Under the pieces are notes generated by a model. The model was not told the origin of the DNA and made no database searches. It worked only from the letters and a program-made list of their open reading frames with translations. Made by a program: the position numbers and the translations under genes. This document shows positions 51,796 through 60,266 of a stretch of 64,000 nucleotides of DNA, piece by piece. Source of the DNA: Rivularia sp. MS3 (GTDB taxonomy: Bacteria; Cyanobacteriota; Cyanobacteriia; Cyanobacteriales; Nostocaceae); contig JAHCMI010000001.1 in assembly GCA_019192545.1 (NCBI GenBank), positions 1 to 64,000 on the forward strand, read 5' to 3'. Each line of letters opens with the position of its first letter. Position 1 is the first letter of the stretch.

Positions 51796-54672
51796 TTACC
51801 CATTAACCAATTCCTTAAATTTCTCATCTTCTGCAATCCCTTCAAAATCTGGGTCATTTACAGCATCTTCTTTGTACTTTTCGTTCAATTCAATTGCTTT
51901 TCTCAAAGTCTCAATCGCTTCACCAACATTATTTTGGTAACTATAAGCTATGGCTTTATTGTAATAAGCGCTGGCGTAGTTTTCGTCAATTTCTAAGGCT
52001 TTATCGAAGCTAGTTAATGCTTCTTCATCTCTTTCCAATTCAATTAAAACATAACCCCGCTTATCGTAAGCTTTGGGTGTGGGATTAAATTCAATCGCTT
52101 TATCAAAGGAAACAACAGCATCTTCGTAACGCTCCAACATTTCTAAAGCCATGCCGCGATTCATCCAGGCGGTTGCATTTGTTGGCTCAACTTCTACGGC
52201 TTTATCAAAGGCTTGAAATGCATCTTCATGACGCTGCAATTTACCTAAAATTACGCCTTTATCAACCCAAGCTTGGTAATAATCGGGCTTAATTTTCAAC
52301 GCTCTATCAAAACCTGCGATCGCGTCTTCGTAGCGCTTGATTCTTCCCAAGCTCATTCCCAACACAAACCACAGCTTTTCGTTATCTGGCTGCTTTTTCA
52401 CGACTTTACCAAAAGCGGAAATTGCACCTTCATAACGTTTCAACTCCATCAAGGCTAAACCGCGATGGTACCAGCTATCGGCATCTTGGGGATTTATTTC
52501 CAATACTTTATCAAAACACTGAATCGCGTCTTCGTATTGCTGCAATTCCCACAAGGTTAAACCCAACTGATACCAAACTTTTTCGTTTTCTGGCTGTGCT
52601 TCCAAGGCTTTATTATAAGCGTCGATGGCTGCTTGATAATCTCCGGCTGCAAATAACTCGTCACCTTGAGTAACAAATTCATCAACGTTGACAAATAACT
52701 GAGGATGATTTGATTTTAATGTTTCTACCGGCTCTACTACTTTATTTAACTTCTGCAAAATTTCGCTGACGGCAGAAGATGCAATTTCGCTGGGTGTAAT
52801 TTCGGATAGCTTTTGTAGTATCTGCTGCTTCTCAGCTTCCGCATCCGATTGCACTAACTTTAATTGCTCGCTTAAAGTCGATTCCAATTTATCCAATTTA
52901 TCCAAACTAGAATCTTTACGGGCTGTTATTTCCGATTGTAAAGCAGAAAGTTGTTCCTGAGCGGTTTTTTCTAATTTCTGCAAGCTTTCTAAAGTTTGAT
53001 TTTGCTGAGATTCGATGCCGCTGCTGGAAGCTGAAATTTTATTGCTCGCTTCTTTTTCTAGATTTTGCAACAATTCGTAAGCGGAATCCTTACGCACTTG
53101 CACCTCCGATTGTAAAATAGCAAATTGCGACCTTAAATCGGTTTCTAGCTGCGATAAACTTTGTAGAGTTTGCTGTCTCTGCTCTTGAATTCCCGATTGC
53201 GATTCCTTTAATTTAGCTGCAACCGAGCTTTCTAAATTAACTACATTATTTTGAGTTAAATCAACCTGCTCTTGAATCAATTTCTGAGCTTGCTGCAATT
53301 CAACGCTAATTTCCGAGCGCAATTTTTCCAGATTTTGCAACATTTCATCTTTATATTGTCCCGCTTTGTTTCTGGCATCGGTTTCAATATCATCAAGTCG
53401 CGGAGCAAAATCGGCTTCTAATTTCTCTAAACTCTGTAAGATTGCATCTCGCTGTTTTTGAGCATCTTGCTGAAGCTGAGATAATTGATTGCCAAATTCG
53501 GATTCCGTACCGGCAAACCTTTGTAAAATGCCGTCTTTTTGGGTTTGTAAATCGGTATGTAATTGTGACAGATGAGAAGCAAACTGATTTTCGGAAAGTT
53601 TCAGATTCTCGATAATCGCATCCTTCTGACTTTGTACGTGAGTCAAAATCGCCGACAGTTGAGGAGCAAAATTCGCTTCTTGCTGCTGTAATTGCTGTAA
53701 AGTTTGCTGTTGCTGGGCTTGTGTCGCCGATTGTAACTGCTGCAACTCGGTTGTAAAATCGGTTTGCGACTGTTTGATATTTTCTACCGCTAAATCCTTA
53801 TGTTGCTGTAAATCGGCTTCAAGTACATTTAACTTCGGTTTAAACTCCGCAGAAAGACTTTGCAAAGAAACCAAAATCAAATCTCGCTGCTGCTCCGCCG
53901 CCGATTGAAGTTCCTTTAACTCGCTAACAAAATCAACCCTACACTGCTTAAGGTTTTCAACTACATCATCCTTCTGCTGTAAAACATCCGACTGCAAACC
54001 CTGCATCTGGGGAATAAACTCAGCACTCAACCTTTCCAAATTTTGAATAATCGCATTACCTTGTTGCTGAGCATTAGCCTGCACTTCCGACAGCTTACCA
54101 GTAAATTCTGCATCCAACTTATTCAAAGCTTGCTTAAAAACAGCAATTTGCGATTCAATTTCCGACAAAGCTTGTTGCTTCGACGCAGATAAATCGGAAA
54201 CTAAAACCGATAAACCTTCTTGCTTGCTGCCAATATCTTCACTTAAAACCTTAGCTTCACGATTCAACTCATCAACACTATCTTCTGCTTCTTCAATGAG
54301 TTTTTGTACCTGTTTATTAGCACTAGCAATTTTAGCTTCTAAATCACCCAACTCCTTAAAACGCGCAGTCACTAAATTTGTAACTTCCCGAAAAACCGCA
54401 CGTCTTAACAAAACTATAGAAATAATCACCCCAATCATCAACACCACTAAGGTAGCGAGAAATAAACTGAAGAGAAAAGTAGTTTGTTCAATATATTGAT
54501 TAGTATTTTGCTGCTGCTGCTCCAAACGTTCAATTTGCTGTTCCGTCGAAGCTTGAGCAATTACATAATTCTTAGGTTTCGCCGCTTCCACCCCAACAGA
54601 CATCAAAAGGGTTGATAATATTATGTTGCCGAACGAAACCAAAGCAAATACCTTTACCTTATTGCTTTTCAC
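51796..54672 (-). CDS. Membrane-anchored coiled-coil and TPR protein
   Basis: 958 residues. A signal-type hydrophobic start (VFALVSFGNIILSTLLMSVG, ~8-27), then a membrane helix at ~63-88 (FLFSLFLATLVVLMIGVIIS). Residues ~95-640 are a very long helical region rich in Gln/Glu with repeated phrases (LQQQKDAIIENL, LQTQKDGILQ, AQKQRDAILQSLEKLEADFAP), roughly 37-40 residues each, like an apolipoprotein/methyl-accepting type coiled coil. Residues ~660-945 are eight TPR units (for example AIDAYNKALEAQPENEKVWY). It probably projects into the cytoplasm or periplasm as a scaffold. No enzymatic domain. Confidence 0.88.
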   Translation of the reverse strand: MKSNKVKVFALVSFGNIILSTLLMSVGVEAAKPKNYVIAQASTEQQIERLEQQQQNTNQYIEQTTFLFSLFLATLVVLMIGVIISIVLLRRAVFREVTNLVTARFKELGDLEAKIASANKQVQKLIEEAEDSVDELNREAKVLSEDIGSKQEGLSVLVSDLSASKQQALSEIESQIAVFKQALNKLDAEFTGKLSEVQANAQQQGNAIIQNLERLSAEFIPQMQGLQSDVLQQKDDVVENLKQCRVDFVSELKELQSAAEQQRDLILVSLQSLSAEFKPKLNVLEADLQQHKDLAVENIKQSQTDFTTELQQLQSATQAQQQQTLQQLQQQEANFAPQLSAILTHVQSQKDAIIENLKLSENQFASHLSQLHTDLQTQKDGILQRFAGTESEFGNQLSQLQQDAQKQRDAILQSLEKLEADFAPRLDDIETDARNKAGQYKDEMLQNLEKLRSEISVELQQAQKLIQEQVDLTQNNVVNLESSVAAKLKESQSGIQEQRQQTLQSLSQLETDLRSQFAILQSEVQVRKDSAYELLQNLEKEASNKISASSSGIESQQNQTLESLQKLEKTAQEQLSALQSEITARKDSSLDKLDKLESTLSEQLKLVQSDAEAEKQQILQKLSEITPSEIASSAVSEILQKLNKVVEPVETLKSNHPQLFVNVDEFVTQGDELFAAGDYQAAIDAYNKALEAQPENEKVWYQLGLTLWELQQYEDAIQCFDKVLEINPQDADSWYHRGLALMELKRYEGAISAFGKVVKKQPDNEKLWFVLGMSLGRIKRYEDAIAGFDRALKIKPDYYQAWVDKGVILGKLQRHEDAFQAFDKAVEVEPTNATAWMNRGMALEMLERYEDAVVSFDKAIEFNPTPKAYDKRGYVLIELERDEEALTSFDKALEIDENYASAYYNKAIAYSYQNNVGEAIETLRKAIELNEKYKEDAVNDPDFEGIAEDEKFKELVNG

Positions 54673-54780
54673 AACTCCCTTCCCTTGTCTGTTGGTAATT
54701 TGTTAACGCCTATATGATAGCGGGTTTTGACTGTTGTGTGGGAATGGGGGATTGGGCATTGGGCATAGGGAGAAATAATT

Positions 54781-54845
54781 GTAGGGTGTGTGACGATGTG
54801 ACTATGTATGTTCGTAGTTAGAAGGTAGTTAATAGCGTCACGCAC
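54781..54845. repeat. Hairpin repeat of the GGTGCGTGACG family (diverged)
   Basis: GTAGGGTGTGTGACG near 54781 and CGTCACGCAC near 54836-54845 are inverted relatives; they flank AT-rich loop sequence. Confidence 0.6.
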
Positions 54846-54907
54846 AATTTTTATGTTGTGGGGATATTTTGGTGGGTTGGAGTGCAGTTGCATTTTTATT
54901 TATAGTA

Positions 54908-55076
54908 GTAGGTTGGGTTGAGGAACGAAACCCAACATCCTATATGTTGACGTTGGGTTTCACTTTGTTCTACCCAACCTACTAACTTCGCGTATGGGTT
55001 CAACCCAACCTACTAACTTCGCGTATGGGTTCAACCCAACCTACTAACTTCGCGTATGGGTTCAACCCAACCTACT
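54908..55076 (+). repeat. GTAGGTTGGGTT repeat followed by three 31-bp tandem copies
   Basis: A GTAGGTTGGGTTGAGGAACG hairpin-type repeat is followed by three exact 31-bp direct copies starting at 54984, 55015 and 55046 (unit: aacttcgcgtatgggttcaa then cccaacctact). Each unit contains the small palindrome GGGTTCAACCC. There are no spacers, so this is not a CRISPR array. Confidence 0.85.
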
Positions 55077-55362
55077 ACTGTGGTGGTAACTGTGGTAAAT
55101 TACAACTACCCTTTTGCAACTGAAATTCAAAACCTCCAGTACCCGCTTTTAAGTGGAATGACACGGGTGAACAGCCACTTGAAACCATTATCAATCCAGT
55201 TAATAGAAAAATAGTTACCGGAAAAACTAAAACAGCCAAAACAGATTTTCTCGGTAACGATAACCGCGAACGTTTTGACTTGTTCTTTGAGTTAGTTTTT
55301 TCGACAATATTGACTTGGTTTTTAGGGCTGATTTTGCTAATGTTAAAATGCATATATGTCAA
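55075..55362 (-). CDS. Small membrane protein, 95 aa
   Basis: A basic N-terminal third (KNKSKRSRLSLPRK) leads to one strong membrane helix (~42-62: VLAVLVFPVTIFLLTGLIMV) and an external tail SSGCSPVSFHLKAGTGGFEFQLQ with two Cys. FHLKAGTGGFEFQLQK looks like a conserved cyanobacterial tail. Function unknown. The stop codon lies at the border of the tandem repeat. Confidence 0.6.
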   Translation of the reverse strand: MTYMHFNISKISPKNQVNIVEKTNSKNKSKRSRLSLPRKSVLAVLVFPVTIFLLTGLIMVSSGCSPVSFHLKAGTGGFEFQLQKGSCNLPQLPPQ

Positions 55363-55444
55363 ATTACTCCAGAAATAAAGTAAATATTTGCCGATAGTTC
55401 GTACCTACCGAGCAAATTTGGTAAAGTTAGTCCTCTATCTGTTA

Positions 55445-55732
55445 CTAGTTGAAGACTTTGTTTGTGGAAATGATTTTTTTAGAAAGCCTGTGTGGAAGTT
55501 CGTACCTTCCAGGCAGGCTTCTAATTTTGGTATCCCCAATGTAGGTATTGTATAGGTCTAAATGGCTCGCAGTATAATCAATCGCTACAACCATCATTAC
55601 ACTTGCGAGTTTGGCAACCCACATATTAATGATCGTAGCCCAAACAACTGCGATCGCATTCATTGAAAGGATGACCAATACAACTAGCTCGCCTTCCCTA
55701 CCTTGTTTCCTTTGTATTAAAGCATGAGACAT
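55445..55732 (-). CDS. Hypothetical membrane protein, 95 aa
   Basis: Two adjacent hydrophobic segments (~16-36 LVVLVILSMNAIAVVWATII and ~40-52 KLASVMMVVAIDY) in the first half; the second half is polar (GDTKIRSLPGRYELPHRLSK). No family recognised. A HIP1 octamer lies inside the coding part. The ATG has no strong ribosome site, so the call is moderate. Confidence 0.45.
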   Translation of the reverse strand: MSHALIQRKQGREGELVVLVILSMNAIAVVWATIINMWVAKLASVMMVVAIDYTASHLDLYNTYIGDTKIRSLPGRYELPHRLSKKIISTNKVFN

Positions 55733-56446
55733 TATTCAAATTCACTATTTTATCAAGCTGCCATTTTTGATTTTAATTCTTATTTTTTATTCTGCCTATT
55801 TTAAATTAGGTCATTACGGTCAAATAAGTTTATTTTTTGGTCAAATAAAAATATGTATAGTAATTTCTGACTTTTGTATTGAAGAGCGATTAATTCCCAG
55901 CTAATAAGGAGTTTACTATTGGCGTTTAAAGGCTCGGACGTTTATAAAGTTGGCAGCTTGATAAATGTTGAAGTAAAACAACTACTTTTTCTGGGCAATA
56001 TTTATATTAACTTAAAGCTCCAAAATTGAACTATATATTAGAACACATTTAAACTGTTCTTAAACTTGTCTGTAGTATAAAATACTTTCTAATTCTATAA
56101 GTAACAAAGTCTCTGCCGACTATTATAAAGTGCTTTGATTCAACAACTATCTAAATTGTTACCCTTAAATTTTAATGTATACTTTTTAATTTACCACTAA
56201 TCTAGTGTATTCTTTTATATACATTATATTCATAAGTAGGAAGAGAACAGGTTCAGTCTGAAACTTTTTTAAAACCCCTAAAAAACCCTAAATAATCCTT
56301 TAGGTCAGCAACTATTATTAAAATTACAGTTAACAGTACTTTGATATACAAAGTATTATCACTGAAGTAAACCGTGATGTAGACATGTAAAAGTGATATA
56401 ATTCCGCATTAGTACTGTAAGTGATATTTATAACATTGTGTTACTA
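55733..56446. other. AT-rich non-coding stretch upstream of the HTH gene
   Basis: About 700 bases, very AT rich. GGTCAAATAA occurs twice (near 55819 and 55839). A TTG frame at 55919-56029 with an AAGGAG site would give a 36-residue peptide (MAFKGSDVYKVGSL...); it may be a leader peptide or chance. No hairpin or operator was fixed. Confidence 0.35.
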
Positions 56447-56908
56447 ATGGGAAGAACAACTTATAAGCTGTCGCAAGAGGGCTTGCAAGAAATTGAAGAA
56501 AAAAGACAACTTAAAGGATGGAATCGAACATCTAAAAGGTGGGCACGTATGGCTGATAGTTCAGAATCTACATTAAAGCGATTTTTGAGAGGAGAGGCAA
56601 TTTCAGCCGAACATTTTATGAATTTGTGTAAAGCTATCGGCATAGAAGATTGGCAAAGCGTTGTTGACTGGAAAAGTTTTGATAGAGATAGTACTAGAGT
56701 AACGAGTACACTGCATCTTAAAAGTCTTTCACAGCCAGAGACAGAGACACAAAAGACTAAATATAGTCTTACAGTCACTGGAATATTTACTGAAGATCAA
56801 AAATTACAAATAGAAGGTATACTCGAAGCTTTAAAAAAATTATTATCAAACACTGATATAGTTTTCAAATCACAAAATGGTATCAGCAATAAGAATGATG
56901 ATTTGTAA
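56447..56908 (+). CDS. HTH-domain regulator-like protein
   Basis: 153 residues from the ATG at 56447 (a GTG at 56438 is an alternative). Residues 1-70 (MGRTTYKLSQEGLQEIEEKR, GWNRTSKRWARMADSSESTL, KRFLRGEAISAEHFMNLCKA) form a helix-turn-helix domain that in cyanobacteria also occurs at the front of signalling ATPases and WD40 proteins; the ADSSESTLKRF segment is the recognition helix. The last ~50 residues (YSLTVTGIFTEDQKLQIEGI LEALKKLL) are a small alpha/beta module often paired with it. It probably acts as a regulator of linked stress or conflict genes; targets are unknown. Confidence 0.75.
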   Translation: MGRTTYKLSQEGLQEIEEKRQLKGWNRTSKRWARMADSSESTLKRFLRGEAISAEHFMNLCKAIGIEDWQSVVDWKSFDRDSTRVTSTLHLKSLSQPETETQKTKYSLTVTGIFTEDQKLQIEGILEALKKLLSNTDIVFKSQNGISNKNDDL

Positions 56909-57273
56909 CTGGAACGGTGTTTAGATATGTTAAAAGTTTATTAATTCACTGTATTATAAATTACTTTAATATTTAAATATGTTATCTTTATTGCTGTATA
57001 ATATACGTCTATATTAGAACATTGTCTATTTATCGATGCAATTAGATGTAATCTTTTATTAGACTATATTTCGGTCATTTATTGGTCAATTTCCCCCTCC
57101 CCTCTTCCCAAATCAATTCTTCGAGAAACTCCACCTAGTAATTATTCAGTAATCTGCACCCAAACAAAATACTAAATACAAACCGTACAATCCAGAGTAT
57201 GAATCTTATCAAGTCACAAACTATGAGTATTTATCACTAATAGTTAAAGCACAACATAATTGGATTAGTTAAA
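56909..57273. other. Gene-free stretch
   Basis: AT-rich, with a pyrimidine tract (ccccctcccctcttccc near 57092). No gene or structure that I can support. Confidence 0.3.
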
Positions 57274-57420
57274 ATGCTTCAAATCTTTAGCTTATTCCTG
57301 GAAAAAATTGGCAATATCAAAGAGCAGAAACATGAAGGTATGGCAGCAGTTGTTGCTTATTTAATGTTTACTTCCTATTGCCTCACACTGATAGCACTCA
57401 TAGTCATCATGGCATTATAA
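57274..57420 (+). CDS. Small single-span membrane peptide, 48 aa
   Basis: The frame reads MLQIFSLFLEKIGNIKEQKH, EGMAAVVAYLMFTSYCLTLI and ALIVIMAL, then TAA. An amphipathic N-terminal helix is followed by one membrane helix reaching the C-terminus. A strong hairpin follows the stop at once, which supports a real transcript ending here. No ribosome site better than TTAGTTAAA is seen. Possible roles such as regulator of a membrane complex or type I toxin-like peptide are speculation. Confidence 0.5.
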   Translation: MLQIFSLFLEKIGNIKEQKHEGMAAVVAYLMFTSYCLTLIALIVIMAL

Positions 57421-57431
57421 TTCATCACAAT

Positions 57432-57468
57432 AATTGATAGAGCGTTTATTGATTACGCTCTATCAATT
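57432..57468. terminator. 13-bp perfect bidirectional terminator hairpin
   Basis: AATTGATAGAGCG (57432-57444) and CGCTCTATCAATT (57456-57468) around an 11-base loop, placed between two convergent genes 12 and 25 bases from their stops. Confidence 0.8.
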
Positions 57469-57492
57469 AAAAACTTGCCTTCTCGAATGCTT

Positions 57493-57807
57493 TCACGAAG
57501 TAATTTTATCAGCCTCTGGTTTTTCCAGTACAATACGCTCTTTTAAATTAGCTTGATGATTTTTACATACAGTTTCATCAATGATATTAAACTTATGACC
57601 AATAAAATGGTCGGCTTCACCAATGAGAAAGTCAATTACTTCATCACCTATCGCAATTTCGAGTATTTTAGACATTTGCTCAGACTGCTCTTCCGATAAA
57701 GTTTTTAGAGCCGCTAAATAGCAATATTCTTGAATAATTTGTTTTTGCTTGCGAGTTAAAGGTAATTTTTGACTATTCATTAATTTTATCTTTGATAAAT
57801 CAATCAT
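57493..57807 (-). CDS. Hypothetical protein, 104 aa
   Basis: A soluble helical protein, no family recognised. Residues ~15-65 (PLTRKQKQIIQEYCYLAALK, LSEEQSEQMSKILEIAIGDE) are amphipathic helices; HFIGHKFNIIDETVCKNHQANL contains two His and a Cys. The start at 57807 is chosen because GAGGAG lies 7 bases upstream; an internal Met at residue 10 is the alternative. It is convergent with the 48-aa gene and divergent from the sigma gene. Confidence 0.65.
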   Translation of the reverse strand: MIDLSKIKLMNSQKLPLTRKQKQIIQEYCYLAALKTLSEEQSEQMSKILEIAIGDEVIDFLIGEADHFIGHKFNIIDETVCKNHQANLKERIVLEKPEADKITS

Positions 57808-57896
57808 TTTTTAGCTCCTCACCAAATTCTGTTCAGACTTACACCGTCTAATAAGTAACGACTTATTTACAAAGTGCAGTATCTTAATGGTAAAAA

Positions 57897-58020
57897 AATA
57901 GAACATATTTGGTTCTATTTAACCTCCTAATAAGTGTGAATAAATAAGGCTTTTGTGACTACCTCTATTTAGTGATGTACTAGTAGTTTTTGTGACTCTA
58001 ATTAAGTAAATGTCACAAAA
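57897..58020 (+). promoter_or_regulatory. Repeated TTTTGTGAC motifs upstream of the sigma factor gene
   Basis: TTTTGTGAC occurs at 57951-57959 and 57987-57995 (36 bases apart) and inverted as GTCACAAAA at 58012-58020. Just before, AAATAGAAC and GTTCTATTT (57896-57904, 57912-57920) form a 9-bp inverted repeat. Both lie in the 302-base divergent gap and look like protein-binding sites for control of the sigma gene. Confidence 0.45.
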
Positions 58021-58109
58021 TCTTTATTTTTTACACTAAAAGGTACAGTTAATTGATGCAGTATGAATAAAAGCTCAATTGTGCCTTATTTACTCAACTG
58101 GAGGATTGG

Positions 58110-58682
58110 ATGGTAATCTATAATTCTCGCCAAGCATTTGATGCAGAGTTTGAGACGCTGCTGTTTCCTGGTAGTTCTTCTGCTCATTCAATGCTGGGTT
58201 TTATCCTACGTAGCCTTGCTCAGTTTAACCTATCACGTAGTTTTACTGTCACTGAAATCCTAATCGAAGCATATGTACGTGGTGTGAAACAAATTGAGAA
58301 AGGAGAATACATTGAAAACCCTATTCCCTGGATTAGATCCACATCTTACAACATAATTCGAGAATATAGCAGACAACGTAATAGAATTTGCCAACTCGAA
58401 GAAGAAAGAATAGAACCTCCTACAGATTGCAGTCTACTTGATTTTAAGGACGTTAACGAAGATTTAGAAAGGGTATTGTTAGCATTTGAAAAATTAGATG
58501 AAGAGGAAAAAGAAATTCTTAAACTCAAAATAATAGAAAAATTAAAATGGAAAGAAATTATTCAAGTTCTAGAAGAAAGGGGTATTAGATGTAAGAACGA
58601 GGCTGCATTGAGAAAACGTAAGGAAAGAGCTTTAAAACATCTTCGCGAAATTTATCATTCACTCTATCCTCAGAATGTTTAG
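58110..58682 (+). CDS. ECF-like sigma-70 family factor
   Basis: 190 residues. A region 2-like helical part (TEILIEAYVRGVKQIEKGEY, NPIPWIRSTSYNIIREYSRQ) and a region 4-like part (EDLERVLLAFEKLDEEEKEI, LKLKIIEKLKWKEIIQVLEE, AALRKRKERALKHLREIYHS), with no region 1 or 3. The WIRSTSYNIIREYSR phrase is the region 2.3/2.4 signature. Cyanobacteria have a family of such divergent sigma-like factors, mostly uncharacterised. GGAGG lies 6 bases ahead of the ATG. No anti-sigma gene is adjacent unless the 104-aa protein acts as one, which is a guess. Confidence 0.82.
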   Translation: MVIYNSRQAFDAEFETLLFPGSSSAHSMLGFILRSLAQFNLSRSFTVTEILIEAYVRGVKQIEKGEYIENPIPWIRSTSYNIIREYSRQRNRICQLEEERIEPPTDCSLLDFKDVNEDLERVLLAFEKLDEEEKEILKLKIIEKLKWKEIIQVLEERGIRCKNEAALRKRKERALKHLREIYHSLYPQNV

Positions 58683-58929
58683 TCTTGATTTCACCCATTC
58701 CTGACAAGTTAACGTCATATTTTTACAGCCTTAACTCGTCACGAATGCTGGTGTTGATTTGCTAAAAATAATTTTTTAGTACACCATAATTTCAGAAGAT
58801 ATACCAAAAGCTTGTTAGGCAAACACTTCGGGTTATCGTCATGCCTTTCTAGATGTAATTACAGCAATCAAAATAAACAATATTTCGCTTCGCGTTGCAA
58901 GCGATTCAAATAAACTTGACTAGAACAAA

Positions 58930-59472
58930 TTAACCCAATAACCTTCCCGGCAAACCCTCAATAACTCTTTCAAAAGGCTTGGTATCATCCAAAATTCTCA
59001 CCAATACCAATGCCCCTTGAATTTGTGCGATCGCATCTTGTGCCCTTATTTTCGCAATCTCTTTTTCAATTCCCGCTTCCACCAACACTTTTGCCAAATT
59101 TTCAATCATTAATTCCAATCTGGCTTTAACTTTATCGTGAAACAATTTATCCGCTTCACCAAAAGACATAATCGCTAAAAAACAAGAATTTCTCCCCGAA
59201 TCATAAAACTCTCGCAAACTTTCACAAGCTGCTTGAATTTTTAACTTTGGCTCACCCTCCCCTTGCAAAGTTTTCAACACCGATTTACCCAATTCACTAC
59301 CAATATAGTCAAACACCGTTGCAGCCATTTCCGATTTACCACCGGGAAAGTAATGGTAAAGACTCGCTTTCCCCAATCCAGTGGCTTTGGAAAGCATAGT
59401 CAAACTAGTACCTTCATAACCATGCTTCCTAAATGCTGGAATTAATTTAAATATCGCTTCTTCTTTCGACAT
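58930..59472 (-). CDS. TetR/AcrR-family transcriptional regulator
   Basis: 180 residues. The N-terminal HTH (FRKHGYEGTSLTMLSKATGL, GKASLYHYFPGGKSEM) is the TetR signature; residues 60-180 form the ligand domain, with FYDSGRNSCFLAIMSFGEAD recalling the YxaF/LmrA-like group. It is divergent from a glutathione S-transferase gene 102 bases away, with two palindromic sites in between, so it most likely represses itself and the GST until an electrophile-type ligand binds. Confidence 0.93.
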   Translation of the reverse strand: MSKEEAIFKLIPAFRKHGYEGTSLTMLSKATGLGKASLYHYFPGGKSEMAATVFDYIGSELGKSVLKTLQGEGEPKLKIQAACESLREFYDSGRNSCFLAIMSFGEADKLFHDKVKARLELMIENLAKVLVEAGIEKEIAKIRAQDAIAQIQGALVLVRILDDTKPFERVIEGLPGRLLG

Positions 59473-59492
59473 TAATCATTTTCTTTACTCTA

Positions 59493-59551
59493 TTGACATT
59501 CTACCGAACAATCGGTACAGTTGTTAACGTTACTAAACCGAACGTTCGGTT
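59493..59551 (+). promoter_or_regulatory. GST promoter overlapped by two TetR-type operators
   Basis: TTGACA (59493-59498), 17 bases, TACAGT (59516-59521) is a sigma-70 promoter for the GST gene. TACCGAACAATCGGTA (59502-59517) lies inside the spacer and AACCGAACGTTCGGTT (59536-59551), a perfect 16-bp palindrome, lies just after the expected transcription start. Both share ACCGA-N4-TCGGT. Confidence 0.8.
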
Positions 59552-59574
59552 CAAGATTTTTGAGGAATTGAATA

Positions 59575-60171
59575 ATGAAGCTATATGACTTAGAGCTTTC
59601 CGGCAATTGCTACAAGGTACGTTTATTTTTATCCTTGCTAGATATCAAATGCGAACTTGTGCCGGTGGATTTTATGGCTAAGGAACATAAATCACCAGAA
59701 TTTTTACAGTTAAATCCTTTGGGACAAATTCCGGTATTGCAAGATGATGATTTAGTTTTGAGAGATTCTCAAGCGATTTTGGTTTATCTAGCTAAAAAAT
59801 ATGGTGGAGATTGGTTTCCTAACGATGCCAAAAACATGGGGTTAGTAACTCAATGGTTATCAACAGCAGCCAACGAAATTGCTCGCGGCCCAGCCGATGC
59901 GAGAGTAGGAACAAAATTTGGTTTTGGAATTAATGTAGATATAGCAAGGCAAAAAGCAGAAAAAATTCTTCCCGCGATTGAAAAGCATTTACGATTACAT
60001 GAGTGGTTGGCCTTGGATTATCCTACAATTGCCGATATTGCTTGTTTTCCTTATATTGCTTTAGCGCCAGAAGGTGGTGTGAGTTTAGATAAATATCCTG
60101 CCATAAATCAATGGTGCGATCGCATTAAAAAATTACCCAACTTTATTGAAATGCCTGGGATAAGCAAGTAG
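59575..60171 (+). CDS. Glutathione S-transferase family protein
   Basis: 198 residues. The thioredoxin-like N-domain begins MKLYDLELSGNCYKVRLFLS with the SGNCYKVR active-site turn, QIPVLQDDDLVLRDSQAILV holds the cis-Pro and the Glu/Asp-Ser glutathione site, and the C-domain has YPTIADIACFPYIALAPEGG. Cyanobacterial GSTs of this type detoxify electrophiles or reduce peroxides. Control by the divergent TetR gene is strongly suggested by the operator pair. A purine-rich GAGGAATTG is the ribosome site. Confidence 0.93.
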   Translation: MKLYDLELSGNCYKVRLFLSLLDIKCELVPVDFMAKEHKSPEFLQLNPLGQIPVLQDDDLVLRDSQAILVYLAKKYGGDWFPNDAKNMGLVTQWLSTAANEIARGPADARVGTKFGFGINVDIARQKAEKILPAIEKHLRLHEWLALDYPTIADIACFPYIALAPEGGVSLDKYPAINQWCDRIKKLPNFIEMPGISK

Positions 60172-60266
60172 GCTATAGTCACAATAGAATATGCACAGAC
60201 AAGGGGTAACAGCGATAAAAAACAATATCGCTTCTTCCTTCTTCCTTCTTCCTTCGTTAATCAAAA

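Noticed and set aside
51635-51940. Overlapping plus-strand frames of about 100 codons
   Set aside because: They span the end of repeat copy D, a heptamer array (attaccaa) and the antisense of the TPR gene; composition shows no coding signal.
54669-54893. 74-codon minus-strand frame upstream of the TPR gene
   Set aside because: Built from hairpin and gggcatt repeats (peptide ISPYAQCPIPHSH), typical of translated tandem repeat.
54984-55076. Three direct repeats considered as a CRISPR array
   Set aside because: The copies are contiguous with no spacers, and no cas gene is in the window.
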